Part shown: one piece after another, positions 1 to 7,755 of the stretch | How positions within the stretch are numbered: the stretch's first letter is position 1 | Layout of the letters: every line of letters begins with the position of its first letter | Source of the DNA: Roseibium alexandrii DFL-11 | GTDB taxonomy: Bacteria > Pseudomonadota > Alphaproteobacteria > Rhizobiales > Stappiaceae | DNA length: 64,000 bases | Direction: 5' to 3' | Assembly: GCF_000158095.2 (NCBI RefSeq) | Contig: NZ_CM011002.1 | Span: 248,001-312,000 of the forward strand | The notes under the pieces: model-generated | What the model was told of the DNA's origin: nothing | The model's database searches: none | The model's input: only the letters and a program-made list of their open reading frames with translations | Made by a program: the position numbers and the translations under genes

Positions 1-63
1 GAAGGCTGACTAGAGCAGCACTCCGCTTAAAAGGCGCTGCCTATTGTCTGCGGCAAATGAAAA

Positions 64-594
64 TCAGGGCGTCAAGCCGGGCGGGACCTGCCGGTAGAGC
101 GGATGGCCATGCCAGAAGACATCCGTTGGTCCGACTGCAAAATCAACCACGTTCCAGCGGTCATATTGATAGCGAAGCAGAACATAGGTTTGAAGACCGT
201 CCATATAGTCCGCCTCGCTGGCGTAAACGGTGTTGCGCAGGTCGATCGGAGCGCCTCCGGGCCGTTGTGGCGCAACGCCTGCAAAGGCCCAACCACCGCC
301 AGCCCGAAGCCAGCTCACAACGAATTCGACCGGCGCTCCAAAATGGGCTTCGGCCAGCGGGCGGACCGCGTTAAGGATTGCTGAGCGCTCGGCAGTGCCT
401 CTTGCTGGCTCCTGGACCGGTTGGGCATGTGCGGCCGGGGTGAGGATCAAGAGGCAAGCGGCGCATAAGAGTGCGCTGACAAACCTCTGGAATACATATA
501 AAAACCGGCCTTGTTCTGAATTTGATTCAACCAGCTTCCGTTTGGGAAGTATCTGTCCGCCTGGCGCGGAAATCTTAAGATGAAAGTCAGTCAT
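64..594 (-). CDS. Secreted hypothetical protein
   Basis: The product is about 176 residues and I do not recognise a family. A hydrophobic export segment ending in an Ala-His-Ala type cleavage site lies near residues 35-57, so the mature part (about 120 residues) is probably periplasmic. The mature part is rich in Trp and Tyr and contains a stretch that reads like a compact alpha/beta domain (motifs VVSWLRAGGGWAF and YDRWNVVDFAVGPTDVFW). The ATG at 594 overlaps the start of the divergent racemase gene by two bases, so its promoter must lie inside that gene. The long leader before the hydrophobic core is unusual, but no later standard start codon precedes it. The CDS call is fairly safe; the function is unknown. 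Confidence 0.6.
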   Translation of the reverse strand: MTDFHLKISAPGGQILPKRKLVESNSEQGRFLYVFQRFVSALLCAACLLILTPAAHAQPVQEPARGTAERSAILNAVRPLAEAHFGAPVEFVVSWLRAGGGWAFAGVAPQRPGGAPIDLRNTVYASEADYMDGLQTYVLLRYQYDRWNVVDFAVGPTDVFWHGHPLYRQVPPGLTP

Positions 595-1285
595 GAAAAC
601 CATTGGTCTGCTCGGCGGTATGAGCTGGGAAAGCACAGTCACTTATTACCAGCTTTTGAACCGAATGACACGGGATCGGCTGGGCGGCCTGCATTCGGCG
701 AAATGTCTGCTTTGGTCTTTCGATTTTGCCGATGTTGCCAAGGCGCAATCCGATGGCGACTGGGCACGGGCAACGCGCCTCATGATTGACGCAGCGCAGA
801 ACCTGGAACGCGGCGGTGCGGAGTGCTTGGTGATATGTACCAACACCATGCATAAAATGGCCGGAGAGGTTCAGGCCGCGGTCGATATCCCACTCATTCA
901 CATTGCCGATGCGACGGCACCGGCAATCAAGTCAGCAGGCAGCACAGCGCCCTTGCTGCTCGCAACCGCCTATACGATGGAGCAGGACTTTTACAAAGGT
1001 CATCTGCGTGATCAGCACGGGATTGAGGTGCGGATCCCGGAGGCTGATGACCGGGCGGCGGTGCACCGGATCATCTATGAAGAACTTTGTCAGGGAGAAG
1101 TGTTGGACCGCTCCAAGACGCGCTATCTCGACGTTGTTGACCGCGCCGTCGCTGCAGGTGCCGATGGCGTTATATTCGGATGCACGGAAATCGGACTATT
1201 GGTTTCAGAAGTAGACTTTCGCGTTCCAGCCTTCAATACAACAACGCTGCATGCCGAGGCCGCCGTCAGTTTTGCACTCGGCTGA
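593..1285 (+). CDS. Aspartate/glutamate racemase family protein
   Basis: This 230-residue protein belongs to the cofactor-independent Asp/Glu racemase (RacD/YgeA-like) family. It opens with the conserved MKTIGLLGGMSWEST. The two catalytic cysteines are visible: Cys82 in ICTNTMHK and Cys197 in FGCTEIGL, as expected for a two-base mechanism that deprotonates the amino acid alpha carbon. The length matches the family (about 230). The conserved N-terminus fixes the ATG at 593. The exact substrate (aspartate, glutamate or another amino acid) cannot be read from sequence. It is distinct from murI at 49975, so it is probably not the peptidoglycan racemase. Confidence 0.9.
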   Translation: MKTIGLLGGMSWESTVTYYQLLNRMTRDRLGGLHSAKCLLWSFDFADVAKAQSDGDWARATRLMIDAAQNLERGGAECLVICTNTMHKMAGEVQAAVDIPLIHIADATAPAIKSAGSTAPLLLATAYTMEQDFYKGHLRDQHGIEVRIPEADDRAAVHRIIYEELCQGEVLDRSKTRYLDVVDRAVAAGADGVIFGCTEIGLLVSEVDFRVPAFNTTTLHAEAAVSFALG

Positions 1286-1392
1286 ATACGAAAATCTGAT
1301 CAGAGACACTTGAAACTGCGGCCGGCAATGGGCATTTGCGCAAAAGTAAACTCATCAGTATACTTTTTTCGCAAAGCTTGAAAGGAAAGACC

Positions 1393-2166
1393 ATGACCGC
1401 CACCGCTCTGATCACCGGAGCCTCTTCAGGTATCGGTGCCGCATTTGCCCGCTACCATGCCGCAAAAGGCGGAGATCTTGTTCTCGTCGCACGGCGTGAA
1501 GACGCGCTCGAGCAGTTGAAAACAGAGCTGGAGGCAAAGCATGGCATTAATGTGCATGTCTTTGCGCGGGATGTGGGGTCTGGCGAAGCCGCGCAAGCGC
1601 TGTACGACGAGATCACCAAGGCGGGGATTGAGGTTGGAATTCTGATCAACAATGCCGGATTTGGCGGCCGGGGCAATCACATCGAGCGGGAGCTTGCCAG
1701 CGAGCAGGCGATGGTCGATCTGAATGTCATGTCCTTGATGACGCTGACCCGGCTGTTCGGACACGAAATGGCCCAGCGCGGGAAGGGCTACATCCTGAAT
1801 GTCGGGTCAACGGCCGGTTTTATGCCCGGGCCATCACAGGCCGTCTATTTCGCAACCAAAGCCTTCGTGAACTCCTATTCGCAGGCGCTCAATGAAGAGT
1901 TGAAGCCTAAGGGCGTGAAAGTGACAGTTCTGGCACCTGGATATGTCGAGACTGAGTTTGCCAAAATTGCAGATCTTGAAGGAACGCAGCTGACGCGCTC
2001 CGGCGCAACGCCGGAAAGCGTGGCAAAGATCGGCTATGACGCGATGATGGAGGGCAAGCTGGTTTCGATTAACGAGAAGGCACTCGACTTCTCGCTCAAT
2101 TGGGTGATTCCGCTGTTGCCGCGCCGAGCCGTCCTGAAAATGGTTTCCAAGATGCAGGCGAAGTAG
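1393..2166 (+). CDS. SDR family NAD(P)-dependent oxidoreductase
   Basis: This 257-residue classical short-chain dehydrogenase has the nucleotide-binding TGASSGIG motif near residue 8, NNAG near residue 86, and a catalytic Ser...YxxxK arrangement (NVGSTAGF, then VYFATKAF). The start at 1393 follows an AAAGGAAAGA ribosome binding site, and an in-frame upstream start at 1336 lacks one. The C-terminus is basic and hydrophobic (LPRRAVLKMVSKMQAK), suggesting membrane contact as in DltE/YqjQ-like SDRs. The substrate is unknown. The gene is monocistronic and convergent with icd. Confidence 0.9.
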   Translation: MTATALITGASSGIGAAFARYHAAKGGDLVLVARREDALEQLKTELEAKHGINVHVFARDVGSGEAAQALYDEITKAGIEVGILINNAGFGGRGNHIERELASEQAMVDLNVMSLMTLTRLFGHEMAQRGKGYILNVGSTAGFMPGPSQAVYFATKAFVNSYSQALNEELKPKGVKVTVLAPGYVETEFAKIADLEGTQLTRSGATPESVAKIGYDAMMEGKLVSINEKALDFSLNWVIPLLPRRAVLKMVSKMQAK

Positions 2167-2241
2167 CCGCGCGAAACTGTCAGTCCAGCGGTCAATGCAC
2201 CCGGCAGGCGGAGGTAGACCTGCGCCGGGTGCCGCTGTTTT

Positions 2242-3459
2242 TTAAAGATCAGCCATGGCCTTTTGCAGGTTCTCGTCGATCTTGTCGAGGAAGCCGGTTG
2301 TTGTCAGCCAGCCTTGATCCGGGCCGACCAGCAACGCCAGATCCTTGGTCATGTAGCCGCTTTCAACGGTCTTGATGCAGACGGTCTCCAGCGTCTTGGC
2401 AAAGCGGGCGAGCTTGTCGTTGCCGTCCAGCTTTGCCCGATGCGCTAGCCCGCGGGTCCAGGCAAAGATCGAGGCAATCGAGTTGGTCGATGTGCTCTCG
2501 CCCTTTTCGTGCTGGCGATAATGACGGGTAACCGTGCCGTGGGCCGCTTCCGCTTCCACCGTCTTGCCGTCCGGGCTCATCAGGACCGAGGTCATAAGGC
2601 CAAGAGAGCCGAAGCCTTGGGCAACCGTGTCGGACTGCACATCCCCGTCATAGTTCTTGCAGGCCCAGACATAACCGCCAGACCATTTCAGGGCACTGGC
2701 GACCATGTCGTCGATCAGGCGATGCTCGTACCAGATCCCGGCTTCGGCATACTTGTCCTTGAACTCCGCCTCGTAGATTTCCTGGAACAGATCCTTGAAG
2801 CGGCCGTCGTAGGCTTTCAGGATAGTGTTCTTGGTGGAGAGGTAACACGGCACCTTCCGGCCCAGCGCATAGTTCAGCGAAGCGCGGGCAAAGTCGCGGA
2901 TGGAATCATCAAGATTGTACATGGCCATCGCGACACCGGAGGAGGGCGCGTCAAAGACTTCGCGTTCGATCTCCGTACCATCCTCGCCAACAAACTTGAT
3001 GGTCAGCTTGCCCTTGCCGGGGAATGTGAAGTCTGTAGCGCGGTATTGATCGCCAAACGCGTGTCGGCCGACGATGATCGGCTGGGTCCAGCCCGGCACG
3101 AGGCGCGGTACGTTTTGCATGATGATCGGCTCGCGGAAGATCACGCCGCCCAGAATGTTCCGGATCGTGCCGTTTGGAGACCGGTACATGCGCTTCAGGC
3201 CGAACTCCTCAACGCGGGCTTCATCGGGGGTGATGGTCGCGCATTTGATGCCGACCCCGTGTTCCTTGATGGCATTGGCCGCATCGATGGTGATTTGGTC
3301 GTCGGTTTCGTCGCGCTTTTGAATCGACAAATCATAGTAGTGCAGATCAACATCCAGATAGGGATGGATCAGCTTGTCCTTGATGAAAGCCCAGATGATC
3401 CGGGTCATCTCATCGCCATCAAGTTCAACAACCGGATTTTCGACTTTGATCTTGGTCAT
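2242..3459 (-). CDS. icd: NADP-dependent isocitrate dehydrogenase (dimeric)
   Basis: This 405-residue enzyme oxidatively decarboxylates isocitrate to 2-oxoglutarate in the TCA cycle. It is the homodimeric, eukaryote-like type found in alphaproteobacteria: it opens with [19 protein letters not shown] and carries the substrate loop RSPNGTIRN and the cofactor-region motif [11 protein letters not shown]. The ATG at 3459 gives the conserved N-terminus; in-frame codons further upstream add an unconserved tail. A second, unrelated monomeric NADP isocitrate dehydrogenase lies at 45592-47808. Both genes carry a GTATACAAT element about 75-92 bases upstream of their starts (see the regulatory entries). 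Confidence 0.96.
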   Translation of the reverse strand: MTKIKVENPVVELDGDEMTRIIWAFIKDKLIHPYLDVDLHYYDLSIQKRDETDDQITIDAANAIKEHGVGIKCATITPDEARVEEFGLKRMYRSPNGTIRNILGGVIFREPIIMQNVPRLVPGWTQPIIVGRHAFGDQYRATDFTFPGKGKLTIKFVGEDGTEIEREVFDAPSSGVAMAMYNLDDSIRDFARASLNYALGRKVPCYLSTKNTILKAYDGRFKDLFQEIYEAEFKDKYAEAGIWYEHRLIDDMVASALKWSGGYVWACKNYDGDVQSDTVAQGFGSLGLMTSVLMSPDGKTVEAEAAHGTVTRHYRQHEKGESTSTNSIASIFAWTRGLAHRAKLDGNDKLARFAKTLETVCIKTVESGYMTKDLALLVGPDQGWLTTTGFLDKIDENLQKAMADL

Positions 3460-3549
3460 GGAATGTCGGCCTCTTGTCTGGTGAGGAAGGGGGCGGTCCG
3501 AAACAGCCTTTTCACGGCTCTCTAACACATATCAATTATTGTGTGCATA

Positions 3550-3559
3550 TGTATACAAT
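3550..3559. promoter_or_regulatory. Palindromic TGTATACA element upstream of icd
   Basis: The 8-bp perfect palindrome TGTATACA lies about 90 bases upstream of the icd start, extended on one side to GTATACAAT. A second half-similar copy, ATTGTATACC, is at 3619-3628. The same 9-mer in the same orientation sits upstream of the monomeric isocitrate dehydrogenase gene. Palindromes of this shape are typical of GntR-family operators, but no such regulator is encoded nearby, so the regulator is unknown. Confidence 0.4.
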
Positions 3560-3672
3560 GTGACGTTGGCGCGCAAGTTCTGACTGTTTATCAGCTTCGC
3601 TATGATGCGTAGCGGTTAATTGTATACCGGTAGTAGCGGACGGATACGGTAGTTTCCGATGCTGATCCCCGG

Positions 3673-5322
3673 TTAAACATGTTCTTCCTTCGTCGCCTTG
3701 ATCAAGGCGGCGTTGAAGTAGCGCAAACCGCGAACATGGCGGGCTGTGCCGATGATCCGCGTGGCGTTGCCCTTGCGCACCACGGGCAGCGATGACTTTC
3801 CGCAGGCATCAAAACTCTTCAGCGCGCTTTCAAGACTGTCTGTGTCATGCAGATAAGGTCCATCGGAGCCGGGATCGAATTTAAGGGCGTCCGAGTCTTC
3901 GTTTTCCGGGGGCAGATCCATGAAATCGCGCACCTTCACAGTCTCGCTGAGGAGACGGTGCGCGCCCTCATTGACGAAACACCCGCGCATGCCCAGCTGC
4001 CAATGGAAATAGGACTTGCCATGCACGGCCTGCGTCAGCCCGGTTGCGATGGAGACAGACAGAAGCAGTGCGATTGAAAGGGCATAGCCGCCGGTCAGCT
4101 CGAAGACGATCATCGTCGTGGAGACAGGTGCGCCGAGAACAGCCGCGGCCACCGCGCCCATGCCAAGGATCGCATAAAGCCCGTGGCTTGAGGCCATTTC
4201 CGGGAACACGGACGCCGCAATCAAGCCGAAGGCACCGCCGGTCATGGCACCGAGATAAAGGGCCGGCGAGAAAATCCCCCCGCCAAACCGTGAGGCGAGG
4301 GTAATGGCCGTTGCCGCGGTCTTTGCTACCAGCAGGATCAGCATGGTCTGAAGCGGCAATTCGTGTTTCAGCGCAAGGTCGGTGGCTTCATAACCAACAC
4401 CTAGGATGCCGGGAACGAAGATCCCCATCGTGCCGACGGCAAGACCGCCCAGAACCGGGCGAAGCCAGAGCGGCATGGTGATGTTGCGGGCAGTCCAGTC
4501 CGTCCCAATCAGCGCGAACTGGAAAATGATGGCCACAGCCGCACATGTCAGACCTAAAAGCGCGAAGGCCGGGATCTCAAGGTAAGACGTGATCTCATAT
4601 TGCGGGATCACGAAGGCGGCGACATCGCCAAACCACCAGCGGACGATCAACGTGCCCATGACAGATGCCAGAACAATCGGCACGAAGGCCGAAACGGCGT
4701 AGTGGCCGAGGATCACTTCGTGGGCAAAGAGGACGCCTGCAATCGGCGCGTTGAACGAGGCAGAGACCGCACTGGCGACAGCACAGCCCAAGAGGACCCG
4801 GCGCGCTGAATCCGGCAGCGAAAATTTCGAACAGATGGCAGCGCCGATCGTGGCGCCGAGGTGGACAACGGGGCCTTCACGTCCGGCACTCGCGCCTGCA
4901 CCGAGAGAAATCGTTGTGACCAGACCGGACCATAGCCCTGCTTTCAGCGGCAACCCACGGCCGCCATAGGCACGCGCTTCAATAACGTCGGCCACACCGC
5001 CAGCCCGCTGATACGGGTGATATTTCTGCAGCATCCAACCGACGATAAGGCCGCCAATGGTCGGGGCCGCCAAAATCACCCACCACGGCTGAGCGGCAGC
5101 AGCTTCCATTGTGAGTTCGGTTGCCGTTCCCAACCAGGGCAATTGGAACAGCCCGATCAGGGTCCGGAAGATGATGGCGGCAATCGCAACCAGGACGCCG
5201 ACGATAAGCGCGAGCAACCAGACGACATGCAGACGGCTGGATCGGTACTGGCGCACGTTGGGCGTGATCCAGCTGATCAGGATGTCGGGCAGGTGGCTCG
5301 CGGCGTCTAGTATCTTGCGCAT
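3673..5322 (-). CDS. ClC family chloride channel/antiporter
   Basis: This is an integral-membrane protein of about 549 residues with ten or more hydrophobic segments. The ClC signatures are present: GAGASAGREGPVVHLGA (the GREGP loop contains the gating glutamate) and GGGIFSPALYLGAMTGG (GxFxP). A cytosolic tail of about 90 residues after the last membrane segment resembles a single, partial CBS-like region. Bacterial members are usually 2Cl-/H+ exchangers or fluoride-related; the Glu in GREGP favours a chloride exchanger. The ATG at 5322 is preferred. An in-frame TTG at 5403 would add 27 residues and has no better ribosome binding site. Confidence 0.88.
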   Translation of the reverse strand: MRKILDAASHLPDILISWITPNVRQYRSSRLHVVWLLALIVGVLVAIAAIIFRTLIGLFQLPWLGTATELTMEAAAAQPWWVILAAPTIGGLIVGWMLQKYHPYQRAGGVADVIEARAYGGRGLPLKAGLWSGLVTTISLGAGASAGREGPVVHLGATIGAAICSKFSLPDSARRVLLGCAVASAVSASFNAPIAGVLFAHEVILGHYAVSAFVPIVLASVMGTLIVRWWFGDVAAFVIPQYEITSYLEIPAFALLGLTCAAVAIIFQFALIGTDWTARNITMPLWLRPVLGGLAVGTMGIFVPGILGVGYEATDLALKHELPLQTMLILLVAKTAATAITLASRFGGGIFSPALYLGAMTGGAFGLIAASVFPEMASSHGLYAILGMGAVAAAVLGAPVSTTMIVFELTGGYALSIALLLSVSIATGLTQAVHGKSYFHWQLGMRGCFVNEGAHRLLSETVKVRDFMDLPPENEDSDALKFDPGSDGPYLHDTDSLESALKSFDACGKSSLPVVRKGNATRIIGTARHVRGLRYFNAALIKATKEEHV

Positions 5323-5454
5323 TCTGTCGGTCCGCTGGCGAAACGGCACATTACTATTTACGTCTGCCAGTGTCGCTCGAGTCGTGCGCAAAATACAGAT
5401 CAAGTTGACCGATAAACGTCCTAAATCACTGCAATTTGTGCTGAAATTTAAGGT

Positions 5455-5949
5455 CTAGCTCTTCTTTTTGATCTCGATATGCCGTCCGACACGCTCCGGA
5501 CGGGGCAAAGAGCTGTGCGCGTCTGCAAGCGCTTGCAGGTTTGCCGTGATGTCTTCCGGCCATGGCGCGACCTTTCGGGCTCCCATATCTACATGCAGGC
5601 ATAGCTGTTCGGACGTTGCAGAGAGCCAGTCTTCCTCTGCGTGATGCATTTCTTCGTAAAAGTGAGCCCGCTTTTCATCGAAATCGATCAGCTGCAGGGA
5701 GACGATCACGGGCATTCCGGCACTAAGTTCCCGAACGTAGCAAACATGAGCTTCTGCGGTGAAGAACGAGGCATTGCGTTCCTTCACATAATCCGGGCCG
5801 AGGCCGAGCTGTTCAAACACCTGATCGCACGCCTTATCAAGGAGGACGTTGTAGTAGGCCATGTTCAGATGACCGTTATAGTCGATCCATTCGTCCTTGA
5901 CGGTCATGACATCGCACCGCACCGGCTCCGGCTTCCAGGCAATAGGCAT
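5455..5949 (-). CDS. Hotdog-fold acyl-CoA thioesterase
   Basis: This 164-residue protein of the 4HBT-like thioesterase family shows the DxxGHxN signature (DEWIDYNGHLNMAYY) typical of hotdog enzymes; the Asp/Asn region is the likely active site. It resembles betainyl-CoA/carnitine-associated thioesterases, but the substrate cannot be fixed. The start at 5949 follows an excellent ribosome binding site (GGAGGAG). It is divergent from the FAD oxidase gene with about 110 bases between them, so the two may share a control region. Confidence 0.85.
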   Translation of the reverse strand: MPIAWKPEPVRCDVMTVKDEWIDYNGHLNMAYYNVLLDKACDQVFEQLGLGPDYVKERNASFFTAEAHVCYVRELSAGMPVIVSLQLIDFDEKRAHFYEEMHHAEEDWLSATSEQLCLHVDMGARKVAPWPEDITANLQALADAHSSLPRPERVGRHIEIKKKS

Positions 5950-6060
5950 GAAAAACTCCTCCAAATATGATCGGTCTGCGGCATTTTCAGACCGTTGACC
6001 AATGGTTTTTTGCTGTAAGGTGCGGCTAACATAGGCGATGAAAAAGCACGAAGAAAAGAC

Positions 6061-7500
6061 GTGTCTACGGAGAAAATGACAATGCCGGAATTGGCGGGAG
6101 CGGCCCAAACACTTGAAAATTCAACCGGGAGCGCCGGGGTCGAGGGACTCGTGTCGACGTTGAAGGACAGCTTTGGTGAGCGATGTGGAACTTCCGCAGC
6201 GCTGCGCGAGCAACATGGGCACACAACCACCTGGATCGAGACCCAGCCGCCGGATGCCGTTGTTTTTGCGCAGACAACGCAGGAGGTCTCAGACATCGTC
6301 AAACTTTGCGCCGCGGCCAAAGTGCCGGTTATTCCCTTTGGGACGGGAACTTCGCTGGAGGGGCACGTGAATGCCCCGCACGGGGGGATCTCCATCGATG
6401 TCAGCCAAATGAACCGCATTCTGGACGTGCATCCTGAAGATCTGGATTGCGTCGTTGAAGCCGGTGTGACCCGCAAGCAGCTCAACAGCTATCTTCGGGA
6501 CACAGGTCTGTTTTTCCCAATTGACCCAGGCGCAGATGCCAGTATTGGAGGCATGGTGGCGACGCGGGCGTCCGGCACCAATGCCGTGCGCTATGGCACG
6601 ATGAAGGACGCCGTGGTCGCCCTGACCATCGTTATGCCGGACGGCTCGATTGTCCACACCGGCGGCCGGGCGAAAAAGTCCTCGGCGGGATACGACCTGA
6701 CCCGGTTGATGGTCGGCTCGGAAGGCACGCTCGGCATCATCACGGAAATCACCTTGCGCCTTCATGGCCAACCGGAAGCTATTTCCGGCGGTGTTTGTCC
6801 GTTCCCGGATGTTCAGACCGCTTGTAACGCTGTCATCAGCACCATTCAGATGGGCTTGCCGGTCGCCCGGATCGAGTTACTGGACAGCTTGCAGGTGCGG
6901 GCTTGCAACAATTATTCAAAGCTGGACCTGGCCGAAACGCCAACGCTTTTCCTGGAGTTCCATGGCTCCGAAGCGGGCGTGAAAGAACAGTCTGAAATGT
7001 TCTCCGCCATTGCAGAAGAGCTTGGCGGCGGGCCTTTCAAATGGGCAACAGCGGCGGAAGAACGCACACGCCTTTGGACGGCGCGACACGATGCCTATTG
7101 GGCCGGAAAATCCCTCAAGCCGGATGCGGACATCATGGTCACGGACGTGTGTGTGCCGATCTCGCGGCTTGCCGACTGCGTTCAAGCGACAGCGGATGAT
7201 ATTCAGGCAGAGGGTTTGCTCGCCCCGATCGTGGGCCATGTCGGTGACGGCAACTTCCACGTTCAGGTTCTCGTTGATATGGATGACGCTGATGCCGTGC
7301 GCCGCGGCAAGGATTTTGTTGAGCGCCTGTCCTTGCGCGCCATTGATATGGGCGGCACCTGTTCCGGTGAGCATGGCGTGGGGCAGGGCAAGCGCAAATA
7401 CATGGAGCGGGAGCACGGCAACGCGCTGGGTCTTATGAAGGCCATCAAGCTGGCGCTGGACCCGGACAACATCATGAACCCGGGCAAGATCTTGCCATAA
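6061..7500 (+). CDS. FAD-binding oxidase, GlcD / D-lactate dehydrogenase type
   Basis: This 479-residue flavoprotein of the FAD_binding_4 / FAD-oxidase C family oxidises a D-2-hydroxyacid such as D-lactate, glycolate or D-2-hydroxyglutarate. Visible motifs are the PP-loop region PFGTGTSLEGHV, GGMVATRASGTNAVRYG, the metal/substrate motif HVGDGNFHV and the C-terminal GTCSGEHGVGQGK. The last pair is typical of cytochrome-linked D-lactate dehydrogenases. No glcE or glcF gene is adjacent, so it probably acts alone. The start may be GTG 6061, or ATG 6076 or 6082; GGAG at 6070 would serve the latter two. Confidence 0.9.
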   Translation: MSTEKMTMPELAGAAQTLENSTGSAGVEGLVSTLKDSFGERCGTSAALREQHGHTTTWIETQPPDAVVFAQTTQEVSDIVKLCAAAKVPVIPFGTGTSLEGHVNAPHGGISIDVSQMNRILDVHPEDLDCVVEAGVTRKQLNSYLRDTGLFFPIDPGADASIGGMVATRASGTNAVRYGTMKDAVVALTIVMPDGSIVHTGGRAKKSSAGYDLTRLMVGSEGTLGIITEITLRLHGQPEAISGGVCPFPDVQTACNAVISTIQMGLPVARIELLDSLQVRACNNYSKLDLAETPTLFLEFHGSEAGVKEQSEMFSAIAEELGGGPFKWATAAEERTRLWTARHDAYWAGKSLKPDADIMVTDVCVPISRLADCVQATADDIQAEGLLAPIVGHVGDGNFHVQVLVDMDDADAVRRGKDFVERLSLRAIDMGGTCSGEHGVGQGKRKYMEREHGNALGLMKAIKLALDPDNIMNPGKILP

Positions 7501-7755
7501 AGCTCTGATGGATGTCTCAAAGACGCTTTGCAATTCCTTTAGGAAGGCCCTCTTGCCGTTTGCTGAATAAAGGTGAATCGGCAATTTGCGCAATTCGGGC
7601 AGATAACGTTTTACGGCAGTCATGATAGTGTAGGGAATCGGATAAATAACAGGGGTAAAGCCTCGCTGTTTCCTGTTCCGGTTTTTGGATGAAATGACAT
7701 ACGTTGCCCCAAGATAGCAGTTGGTGTGATTGGCTGAACCCAAAGGAGATGCAGC
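7501..7755. other. Intergenic region between FAD oxidase and AsmA gene
   Basis: About 255 bases without a supported gene. A minus-strand reading frame runs through it but continues antisense into the oxidase gene and has no recognisable domain. The AsmA ribosome binding site AAAGGAG is at 7743-7749. No terminator hairpin with a U-tract was recognised. Confidence 0.4.

Noticed and set aside
2509..3525. 338-codon plus-strand frame
   Set aside because: Antisense shadow of icd.
6916..7743. 275-codon minus-strand frame reaching into the intergenic region
   Set aside because: Mostly antisense to the FAD oxidase. The intergenic part alone has no recognisable domain.
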